A stretch of DNA of 64,000 nucleotides, taken from assembly GCF_037392515.1 (NCBI RefSeq), contig NC_090290.1:35471253-35535252 (forward strand), read 5' to 3'. The position numbers and the translations under genes were made by a program. Below are positions 46,607-59,000 of this stretch, piece by piece (the stretch's first letter is position 1; every line of letters begins with the position of its first letter). The notes under the pieces are model-generated. The model was not told the origin of the DNA and did no database searches. It was given only the letters and a program-made list of their open reading frames with translations. The DNA comes from Haliotis asinina (Eukaryota > Mollusca > Gastropoda > Lepetellida > Haliotidae).

Positions 46607-49600
46607 ATGCCAAGGGTGACAACAGTCAGTGTGTTCCTTCTTGTCTGCCTTACCGTTGCTGCAGCACAAAGTAAGTCATATGGAAAAGCTTTAAGCAATC
46701 TTTTAAGATCTGATACCATGACTCATTTTTTCTGTTTAAACAGTGATTGCCCGTAAGCCTGAAAAGCTGAAGGCTTTGATGACCCAGAGCCATTAAAAGT
46801 TGTAGGCCCTGATCTCAATGTGAAGGCCCTATATTTTATCTACAATATAAGTAATTCCCAACAAATAAAAAGTGTGATGACTAACAAACGATTTAGAGAG
46901 TTTAATTTAACTCTGGTGACTGACTAGTTTACTATAAAATCCTCATCCATGTCAAGATCCACGTCTAGTAAATAGTCTGAATCAGAATGTTCAACCATGA
47001 ATATGTCCTTTATTGGGAATCAGAAAGCTGCCGGCCATAAAAACCTGCAGAAAACAAAAACTGTGGGGCTGAGTGGTTTTCAGTTGGCATCAGGGCTAAG
47101 GACTGATCTAAATTTTGAATACTGTAAATGAATATATATGATGCATACAAAAATACACTGAAGAAATGATGCATTTCAGGGTACACTAAAGATACAATGT
47201 GTATCTGTAATTGATACACTGAAGATATGAACAATATCACAATACACTGATATGATGTGCATCCTGATAATAGTGATATACTGAAGATATAATGCATATC
47301 ACAATACACTGAAGGTATGAGACACATCCTGATTACTGAAGATATGGTGATATCACAATACACTGAAGATATGAGGCATTTCACAATACACTGAAGATAT
47401 GATGCATATCCTGATTTATTTAAAGTTGTCCTGAATGATACGTCTTGTGCGATGAATGTTACCATGGTAGCAGGTATTGAATTCAGACTTGAGTTGTAAT
47501 CCTGTTAGTTTAGGTAGCCATTCCATTGTCTTCCTCCATAAATGCATCATTTGAAGATAATGGTATTACACGTATGATATGTTAGCTTGCACAATGTTGC
47601 AGGAAGATAGAGTCAAATGGCACCAGATGGGGATCCAGTGTTAATAATGCATGGTTCTCTCCAGGGGTCTCAAGCCTGTTATTAACTTAAGTAATGCATG
47701 TCAAGTTTGATGGGGCGCTATGGAGTCGTATGTCACTCCAGGGAGGAGAATATGAAGAGTATCATCTTCATCTCTGACTGTGGGGAGTGCCATCACCATA
47801 ACGATTGACCTGTTAATTGTAAAATTGTGTGGACGAATCGGATGAATGCTCATTTGCAGAGTTTCTGGGTAACTTTTGAGGTGCCTTCTGACCTAGTCAG
47901 ATTTGTTCTTTGGAATCTTATTCTGTTTGTGTGTTGTTTAATGCAGCACTAGCTATATAGTGGCAGAGTATTAAATTTAGTGTTAATTTTTAAACAACAT
48001 ATTAAGCATCTTGGTGTATATGATGTAACTGCAGATATGGTTGCATTAAGATTTTGTCAGAATTTTGCCATCTCTGTCACACTTTGTTTTTGAGATCTTA
48101 TGGTACTTGGCCATTTCAGGTGTATAGTATTCATTGAATTGATTGTATTTTGTTGCCTTGAGTGCTCTTTGGGATGTTATTTGGACATGTAAAAGGTCAT
48201 GGTCATCCTCAAGGTCATTTCCTGAAAATATATTCTGAGTGGACCATTTGGAAAGACACTAGTTCAGTACAGCTTTGTATGTGCTATTCTAAAAGGCCCA
48301 GATAGAATATGGTTGTGATTATTCTTGAATGGTCTGATTGAAAAAGAAGCAGGGTTTGAAGCAGAAGAGATATTAACCTACTTGCACCATTTGCAACCTC
48401 AGATAAAAACCTGGTTGCACCAGACTAATTCCATTTGCACTGCTCTTACATGCAATATGTTAATGAGACAAATATGCTTCTGAATTATTTAGATGTTTTA
48501 TTCTGAAGTTTATCCACTCATAAATTTGATTGCACTTGGTGCACGTTAGACTAGCAACTAGGATGCAGTTTGTAATATTGAGTTGCACCAGTGCCAGTAA
48601 CAAAGCACAAAAACTAGCCCTGAAATGCTTTGTGCTGCTTTCACTTAGAAACCCTTTCTTGGTAATGATTGCTTCTAAAGTCAATCACTGGATTAGAGTT
48701 AGTCGTCAGCAAACCCATATGTAATGATTCCATGATCAGAAACATTTTACCGATACATTGTTAAATACACCGATAAAGTTGTTGGAAAAATACTTTGAGT
48801 CTGTCATGAATATTCTTGTTGAATTCTGGAGCACATTATTAGAAACTATTCAATCCACAGTACCACGACAATCATAGTTAGTTGTGTAATTGTTGCCATG
48901 GCAACTGATCAATTTCTAGGCGTAATCGCATTAGTTGTCTATGTTTTAGGTTAACACGATGAAGGAAGATAGCAGTGTTAATCATGTCAGTATAATCAGG
49001 GCCTGCGGTAACACGATTATTGGCTCCTCACACTGACAGTCTAGCTGACCCTGCTGCAGATCACAGACTTGTCAGCTGTGGAGTTATTTTGGTACAGTGG
49101 CTGTTAAAGCTAAGAGAAGAATGCAGCTGAATGTCAATGTAAAGAAAATTTGTTTTTGCTGTTATACTTGATCATCTTCTTGAAACTCTTATTAATACTA
49201 GAAGATTGACCATTTTATGTCCTGTATTTACAAATTTGATAGTGGATTCTTGGCAGAACAATTGAGATACCTATATTATATATAACCTAAACAGATATAT
49301 AAGGATTGAAAACTTCAGCAATAATCATATCTTTGATTTTAGTGGATGTTCTAAGAACTGTATGGATTGTCTAATCCTGACAAGATTACCGCTCCGGCTG
49401 CTCTCATATACATCTGCTAAAGTGTGGTGTTAAATAGTAGATACTTCCATGTAGTTGTGTTCTGATGATAGGAAATAGTCAAAAATTAATCAAAAGAAGG
49501 ATGAAAAATAATTGTCAATTGCGATAAACATATTTTTGATTGATTAGAATTTTGTTGTATTAGTATAACACCCTCGAATAAAGTAAACTAACCATTAAAT

Positions 49601-52600
49601 TTGATATATGTTCACACATTCACGCACGATTGCAGTCTAAGTAAACTTATCCCCAGTGTTATTTGTTACACGCCTACATTGGGTCTAACAAGACCTAGTA
49701 AGAGGTCGCGTCAGGGAACATTTGGGCGACCTATGACTGTCCAATCAAATGCGAGACGGCTAAACAGATTTAACCAATCAGACAAGGTCTGCTGTTTAGG
49801 GTTTGGTGGGACTGACAAAATACACTGGTCACTGACATTGATCTCTCAACAAACGAAAATCCGTATTTAGTAATGATATTTGACCTGCAGTATATACGCT
49901 TTCTGGTTTCTGTTGATATGGTTACCATTAGCTAATATTTCCGCAAGCTGACATCTTTCAGTATTGCCAAAAACACGATTTTCAGCGACTCTTCATTCAC
50001 TGTTGTAGCATGCTCCATGTGCATCACCCCGAAGTGATCGTAGGGAAAATAGCATTCAGAATTGTGTGGGTACAAACCTTTGCATGGGTGAAAGTTCAAA
50101 GGGTATGTGCAAATGTCCACTTTCGCGATTTGGTAACCTGTGCTCTGATTGGTCAATCTCAAAGGTTACCTGGCGCGACATCCCAAGTTTACTTGGAACA
50201 CTCATGATTGCAAAAAGTGGCCCAAAACAATACTCACTTGCATACTGATAGTAATTAGGTTATCTATACTTTTTGTGAGCAGTATACAAGGAAATAATTT
50301 ACAGCTGGTACAGAGAATCGTTGGTGAAATCAAGAAAGTGGTTACTCTTCAACACTATTTCCAGAAATATTCTGATCTATTTCCGCCAGCTGACATAGAT
50401 GTCAGGAAACTATATGGGTTGTGCGTATATCTAATTATATCTCACCTCGTACACAGCATGGATTAAGAGTTGAGTCACAATAAATGATGAAGGGTCATCT
50501 CGCTGCAGAAGTAAGTAGAACACTAATCATGATAAGGACTGTTATTTAGTATTTCTTGGTTTTACAAGATTTTCCATGATAAATTTCTACTGGGTATTGG
50601 TAAAAAGTAGACTTGGATTCCATGATTATATTTCGTTTAACTTACCTTACTAACTCACTCAGATATGGGGTTGTATGGGACATATGCATGTAGTGAGTGA
50701 GTTTAGTTTTACATCACTTCTAGCAATATCCCTGCAAGATCACTGCAAGGACACCAGAAATGGACTTCACACATTGTACCTATGAAGTGAATTGAACTTG
50801 GGTCTTCAGCATAATGAGTAATTGATTATGTTTTTCTTTAAGGGATAAATACAAGACGGATAAAAAATATGATTGCCTGTGTCATCTCTTGGTCAAAGCC
50901 ATGATAGAATTTGTGCATTACCCTTTGTATTCCCATCTGAGTGGAAATAACACGTCAGTTAATATTAGCGGCTGTTGTTTCTGTGATTGCATTGACTCCT
51001 GCATGTTATATATGGGTCAAAATGATATTGGCCTGGCTTGTAACATAACAGCTGCAATTACTTCAAGCTTAATGAATCAATAAACTGCCACATTATAACA
51101 CTAAACAGATTTGGGAATGAATGAATGAATGAATGAATGAATGAATGAATGAATGAATGAATAACGGGGTTGGATGGGTCGGTGGATGGATGATGGATAG
51201 GTGAGATAATGGATGGGGAGGTGAGTTGATGGGTGGAGGAATGGATGATGACTGAGTGGGTGGATGGATGTTGATGAAAATGTTGATAAAGACCATGAAA
51301 TTAAGGACTCAATTCACATTGAAAATAATCGAAGATGGGCTGCAGTGACCAAGTCATGGATCACATTTTCTCATAATTGAACACAAACGATTTTGTAACT
51401 TTTGTTATAGTCCCTGAAACACTTGAAACATATCGAAGTTATCAGGATGCGGAAACACGCTTTATTCTGAGAAAACTTTCTTCATTTACTAGAAAGTCAT
51501 GAGTGAATAGTTTATGAAAACTTCAGGAAGTTTATGCTTATGATATATCAGTCATTACTTTGAAGTAGCAAGGTGGATTATGCTTATCTGCAATAACAAC
51601 ATGAATATGAAAATCTGTAAAATGGTATTGAAGTTGAAGCAGTTATCACTTGTGCAATTTCAACCAATTTCCAAAACTATCTTGAATGAGGTTAGGAAAT
51701 TCAGAGGAAATCTAAAATTGCGTCCTTTAGGAGTTTTTCATTGCAGTCAGGTTGGGTGGAACTGAAAATGGTAGGGTTCCAGGACTGTGAGACTGACAAC
51801 TTTGGCATTCTTGATCACACATGCACCATGGAGCAAGTTATACTGGGATGCTTTCACACTTGTTCATACAGGCCAGTGCCATGTCAAAGCCTTCATTATT
51901 ACACTAACTCATAATTCATCTCCTGAGAGTATTGAAAACACAATCTGAACAGTGTTTGGCTCTACCATAGTGGGTGGTATGCAATACAGGCTTGGTGTTA
52001 TGCAATATTGGTCATAGAGGTGTCTCCCCATGAGTGCTGTATAATGAGGCGCTGAGCTGAGTTGGCCATGTGTTGTGAGGCATATTTCCTGGTGTTTATG
52101 AATGAGATCATGGTGCATCCTGGGACGTGAAAGGTGCAGGCTCACACCTAAGTGCCTAACTATTCATGTTATGTGAAGACACAATACCAGTGTAAAAGAA
52201 GTGATTACTGAAGGATTTTTAGTGTGATGTTACTCAGCAAAATGTTTAGAGATATATACATGTATATATTAAAGTTAGAATCAATCTATTCATGTAGAAC
52301 CAGTAGAGTTAGTTTGTGAATGGAGAAGGAACGTAATAAATTATGAATTTGGTTTTGTGCATTTTTTAGCAATATTCCAGCAATATTATGGAAGGGGACA
52401 CTGTAATGGTGCTTGGAATCAAACCCAGGTCCTCACCATGAAGATCAAGTGCTGTAACTACAACTGCTGGTCATGCTTGGTGATTTGGTTGCCACATGTT
52501 GTCGTATTCCTCCTCCCTGGTTCATCATGCTCATGGTCTTGTCAATCAGCTGATTGTCTGGTCCAGACCGTGGTGGCATTAAACTATAAACAAATTATCC

Positions 52601-53061
52601 CTGGGACATACTAGAAGATGAAGCTACAGTAGCAGTAGAGATCAAACATTCCGTGACTTTCCTGATATTTTCAGTATTTACAGAACTTGGAGGGAGTCTT
52701 TTGAAATGGCAATCAGTTGTTAAGTTGAGCTGTTTACGCCATGGAATTTCACCCGAAGACTCAGACTTAAACATATTTAGGTTTTCTCTTATCTCAGATG
52801 AGGGTTGACCACTGCACACATCTCCTTGAATTATTAGAAAAATCCTGATGAAGATTTTGTGGTTATGCTCTGACTGTGGGAATATTTTGTCAGAAAAACA
52901 CTGCCAGCCTTCTAATGCCTGGTTTCTTGTTTCCAGGCAGCCGGTCCCAGCAGAACAACCCTTGTTTGAGTGATTCTGCACAAAAGTCGTGTGGAGCTTG
53001 TATAGCCACTGGAGCTGAATGTGGCTGGTGTTTGGAGGAGGTACGATGATGTAGATGGTGT

Positions 53062-53098
<37 letters not shown>

Positions 53099-56000
53099 GT
53101 GTATGAAACTCCTACAAGAAGACAAAAAGCCCACAGGGCTGATACCTAAGAAATGTTGCCGTCCCTGGTAACATGTAACCAACCCTGTATTAATAATTGA
53201 GATTATGGTGTTAAAATAAAGTAATTGCTTTACTAAATGAATTACTTTAGTGAGGTAAACTTAAACATGTGTAAAAGCAAATTTAATAAAATCATAACTT
53301 GGTGGTCACTGTTGATTCATATATTGTCACTGCCATCTGAATCAGAAAAGCAGAAAAGAGCGACATAATTCATTGGCTGAAAGCACTCTCTAGACAGTCA
53401 CTTTTAGAGTTAGACAAAAGGGTAGGCTGACCTGTGGAAGTTACGGTTTGATTGATCATGAACTATACAGACATCTAGTTACCACAATTGTCAATTTTTT
53501 TCGATGTATTTCCCTTAGTTAATGACATGGTCAAATATTTACTCGTGGAAAATAAAATTGTGAGCCCGCCATGAAACAAGCTAGCATTGGACCGCCGGGC
53601 AGATGCTATTTCATACACTGTGATGATACAATATACAATGTTGTGAATATGATAGATGCTTCAGTGAACAACCCTTTGCTGAGTTGTAAAACTTTTTCCA
53701 GAACTTTGACAAAGACAATCGTGCACGATGTGACAAGTTTGAAAATCTAGCTGAACCAGGGGGATGTGATCCCTCCAGCATCATCTTCCCAGCCGATGGA
53801 ACTCATCCCGTGAAGGTAAGCCAGCACTGGTGAAGTGCATTAGGATTAAAGATTGAAGTGATGCATAGGTGTTCATGTTCATGAGGTCACCACTCAAGTG
53901 GAGGTCACCACTCAAGTGGAGATCACCACTCAAGTGGAGGTCACCACTCAAGTGGCAGTAAGAAGTTGGTGTGACGAACAACAGTAAATGTTCAAGACAT
54001 ATGCATTACATTAGTAACATTACATCAGTTATACATTAATGATAAAGAAGTTGTATATCTGAAGAGCTTTAACCAATTCATGAGTTTGCAATGCAAGAGA
54101 ATACATTATTTTTCTGTGTTGTTGCAACACAATACATTTGCTCTGTTACTTTGGCTTTATGACCTTGACCTCAGTTTTTCATTAGTCAGATATCGCCAAA
54201 TGAATTGTAATTAGCAGTGCAGATCTAATTTTATAAATAGAAATGTGTCTACTACGGAGTTCTTGATGTTCAGTGAAATGGGTTGATGTCCTGTTGAATT
54301 GTTAGATAAGATTACTGAGGTTACATGCTGAGCATAACTACTGTCAAGTATATTAAACTTCCATGTATCCCAAACAGGGATTTATCTAGGACTGACAACC
54401 GGTTGTCCGACAGTTCATCAATACACATCGATGCTTTGTTGTATACCCAATACAATGCTTCAAATGGTTGATGATACATCAATGTTTAATTCTGAAGATT
54501 GCCAAATCGCAGTGTCTGTGAAGAAAAAAGATTTACTTTTGTTTGATGATCAAAATGTATGCTTACTTATTTTCCCTTCGTAAGCAAATGTTTTATCAGA
54601 AATTCTTGCGTCAAGATCTGTGTCAGAGCGCTTTAACATTCACAAAGTCTGTTTTGAAACTTTATTATCACATTGCCAAATGATCATTTAACAATGCTGG
54701 CGGAATTTGACAAAATACTTTAAAATGGTTTTGTTTTGAATTTGATCTTAAGGTGTTATATAATTGGTGTTACAACTCAAGTTAATAGTATTGTGATACA
54801 TATCGTATCGCCACCCATATATCAGGATTTGTAACGTAATGCATTTGTGTACAAATCTTTGGCAACATATCCTCATGACTACAATTTAAGTATCCTGATG
54901 TATTCTATCGTAGTTTGTATGCCAAAACCAGCAAGTATATGCCAGACTACTAGCAGCTATATGCCAGATAAGGTAAAATGTTTCTAATTGTTTTCAGGAT
55001 AATAGTGTACAAGATGGTCTTCGTCCTGAAGATGCTGTACAGATCCAGCCCCAAGAAGTGCGCTTCAATATTAGACCAAGCAAGTCCCATGTTTCACTTA
55101 CCTGGGTGTATTTTACTTTTAGGGTATGGGTGGTAGGGTTGTCTAATTGAATTATCTTCTGAAGATCAGGGTTCGATGCGACACAAAGGTTTCGTAAAGT
55201 ATATATCATGTTCTGTGCAGTGGTGTAGACCAGCTACTGACTTGTCATTGTAATTATGACTCAGTATTCCTAAGATTTGCATAATATTTGACGGGAAGTA
55301 CAATTTGTGAAGCCCATTTTTATTGTCAATCGATAGTGAGAGAGTGAGTTGGGTTTTAAGGGACTTTAGCAATACTTCATCAATATCATGGCAGGGGACA
55401 CCAGAAATGGGCTTCACACTTTGTACCCATGTGGGAATCGAACCTGGGTTTTCGGCGTGACAAGTGAAGGCTGTACCCCACTGCTTTTGTGCCGTGATAT
55501 GTTGCAGTAATACTGCGATAAGTGTGTTAAAACAAAACTGATTCTTGCATATGCATGGTTCCCAGTTGTGATTAATAACTTGGCATCAGTATTACCATGG
55601 ATACTGTCTTTCATTTTATCACCTGATTGATTTCATTAGAATGCACCAATAGATGAGATTTTCCATACTTCAGCACAAAATCAGTTTATAGAGCCACAGT
55701 CTACATATTTTGCTTGGAGGAGTATTGTTGAAGTTTGGGTTTCTTAATGGATGACCTTGACCTTTGTAGACAAGCCAATGAGGATCCCAATCACCTTCCG
55801 ACAAGCGAAGAATTATCCTGTTGATCTCTACTACTTGATGGACCTCTCCAACTCCATGGAGGACGACAAGCTCAAGCTGGCTGAACTTGGAAACCGGATT
55901 GGTCAGTGTGCACACTCTCAACCTATCGGTGTTGTAGTTGAATCGGATGCCAGAATCTCATGTTTAAGTCTCTGTTTGTTAGACAGATTTAGGCAGACTG

Positions 56001-59000
56001 GATCCCCTAGGAACCGATACCAAACAAGGTGTGTTTGTCCTATCTTGTTCACATAATGTTTGACCAACTCATATTTCACACAAGTTGGTGGTGTAATTCT
56101 GTAAAAAGCAGACGGCTGGATGACAGTAGATATTGCTTGATGATATCTCTTTAGTCTTTGTGCTTTCTTTGCAGCTGATGAAATGTCAGAAATCACAAAG
56201 AATTTCCGGCTTGGCTTTGGCTCATTCGTGGATAAAGTGGTCATGCCATATGTCAGTACAGTCCCAGAAAAGTAAGTTAACTTAATCTTCCTGTGTCAGT
56301 CATAGGACAGATGGATTTGTACCAATATCACTATATGAAAAAAAGCAGCATCAAACAAACTCCCTATTGGATGCAATGAAATATTTACATCTGCTCGTTG
56401 AATCTGTATTTTGCTTACTGAAGGTGATACATATGGGCACCTACTAACGACAATACTTGTACTTTTTCTATATCCAGTTTAGTTTAAGGTTTTGTATCAG
56501 TGTGCTTTCACTCAGCTTTGACACCTGTTTGTTGTCACTCCTGAGAAGCTTGTGACAAAGGAGTAGTCTGACTGCCATTTTGAAATGGGGATGTGTAGTT
56601 TCTTGAACTAGTCAAATGTCATCTTTCCAACATAATTCAGCTTCATTTTCAGACCATCTTGATTTGGATATAAAAATATCAGTTAAAGAACACACACATG
56701 GAGCTCAGTATATTGTGTTACTATATATACTACTGTAGATAAGCCAAATTTTAAACAAACACCAGAGAAAGCATACGGTTGAATGCATACCTGTCAGCTT
56801 ATCTACGGGTAACACTTTTATCAAACATTTTTTTTCTGGGAAGGAAAGGACATCGTATTGCTTAATGTGAATGAAAAATAGAAAATCATTTTGTCATTGA
56901 TACCATTTTGATACTGATTTTAAAGGTCAACTTATGAGATTGGCTTATCAATGAGATTGGCTTTTCTACCATATTTATACTCTTTTCTGAATGTAGATGC
57001 ATTTATGCGGTGAGCAAAAATGTATGTAATGCACATCCATTAGTTTTCCATTCAGTTTTGCATTTGAAGTTGTTATCCTTGCGTTTGCCAGTATTAGACA
57101 AAGACTAAAGAAACAAAGGACTAACAAGTTGTTTTTTCTTCAGGTTAAACATGCCATGCCGTATGCGTAACGGACAACCTTGTGAATCTCCATATGGCTT
57201 TAAGAACCAGTTGCGACTTGACCTGGACACTACACTCTTTGCAGTAAGTACTTGGAAGATATGGGGTGTACAAGGAGAGTCTGCTTGCAGTCCAACCAAG
57301 ATCTGAAAATGTCTACAGCAGGGACGGATCCAGAGCAGGGGTATGGGGGTGTACCCTCCTCACCCATAGTGATATGTTGATAAAACCATGAAGTGATATA
57401 TTGCGTAAAATCATGCTCACTCATCATGTCATTTGTCAATTCCTTCAAATGTGGTTAAAGGAAGTTAAACCTAACTACATCAGGTGTATTTTAATAAGAA
57501 AATATTTTAGCCAAAATTTACCAATATTTTAATGCATGAAGTTGAAAGAAAATGATTTGGGGGATGTATAGCTCAAGGAGATGTTTTGAAATACTTTTTA
57601 TTTTTCAGCAACAAGTACGAGCTGCCAATGTCTCTGGTAACCTGGATGCCCCAGAGGGAGGTTTTGATGCCATCATGCAGGCTGTGGCGTGTGATGTAAG
57701 TTTAGTCATGTGAGATCTGTATTGCTTCACCATTACAGCCTAATAAATACATTTTCCATTTTTAATTATAGAAGATAATGTAGTTACTAGTAAGGGATGT
57801 TGTATAACTCTAAATCTGCAGTTTGCAGAAAATTTGTTACAGCATATTGAGACTTTCTTTAAGACTTAATTGTCACTGGATTAATGAGATTCATTAAAGA
57901 TAATGTTATCGTATTGGAGTTCAAGACTAGGGGTTCAGCTGTATTAGATTGGCATTTCCATTGTGGACTAATTATGAATAATTCATTGTGTTAGTTCATG
58001 ATGTTAAATAATGACAAATAGTAATTGGAGCTACTACTTTCAAGCAAAATATTGACAGAAATATGCCATTATAAAGCATGATTCAGAGTTTAAAATATCA
58101 ATTTTATCCTAAAACTTACATATTTCTTCGAATGATAATAATATATAGTTATGTTCAAATGTTGTTAACTTTGTCTGACGTAATCACTAGATTGTGTTTC
58201 AGATTATTCTCTGTGGTATAGCCTATATATAGCACACTTTCTCTTAAACCACACACTGGCCTTATACTACACAGTAATAGACAGATGAACATTGTGTTTC
58301 TTTGTTTAACACTGTTCAGTTGGTCATTGCAATTTATCACCCTGTAGCGTTTGTTGGTTTGCTGTGTGGCCTTCCTCCTTGCCTCAGCTTTTTTTCTGCA
58401 CTCAGTTGACTTCTGGTCAGAGTGTATCAGGGTTTGACATAAACCCTTTTTACTGCTACGCTAGTGGACTAGTGGGTCTTAAAGTAGACTAGACCTGAAT
58501 TTAAGTCAGCTAGACCATACAGGTTTTTTTTGTTATCACCAGGTTTATTGTGCATACTAGAAGAACTAACTATTAAACACAAAACTATGTGATACTTGTT
58601 GGTTTCTTTTGTATTACGAATATTGTATACCATAGCGTTGATTTTTTTTAAGAATGTTTGACATTAAAGTGTAGCTTTTATAGTTTTTTTACACTTATAT
58701 AAGCTGAGTAATGGTCTGTATAATACTCGATATAATACACTGCGGTGTGCAAGATTTTTTTTAAAAAAATGACCAACTAACTTGATTTCAAACAGTGTTA
58801 ATTGAATATCTAAATGACTAGTCAGGTGAGCCAGACACAGTTTTACCTTGACTTCGTCTGGTTTTTATTAGAAAATGTTGTTTGGATGTGCCTTAGTGTA
58901 AGACTATGTGTTTTAAAAGTATTCCACCAGAACAAGCAAATAGTTTTGTATGGAAAAAAAACTAGAAATTGTTTCAATAAACTGAGAATAAGGGTCCAGA

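Noticed and set aside
47010-47465. 151-aa ORF on the minus strand
   Set aside because: Lies across a degenerate tandem repeat in integrin intron 1; composition follows the repeat.
48352-48621. Possible hAT-like element (CAGGGTTTG ... CTAGCCCTG)
   Set aside because: The inverted ends match only over a few bases and the flanks show no 8-base duplication.
52595-53182. 195-aa ORF on the minus strand
   Set aside because: It runs antisense through the integrin PSI exon and a (GAT)n repeat that yields poly-Ser; the plus-strand exon has splice and domain support.
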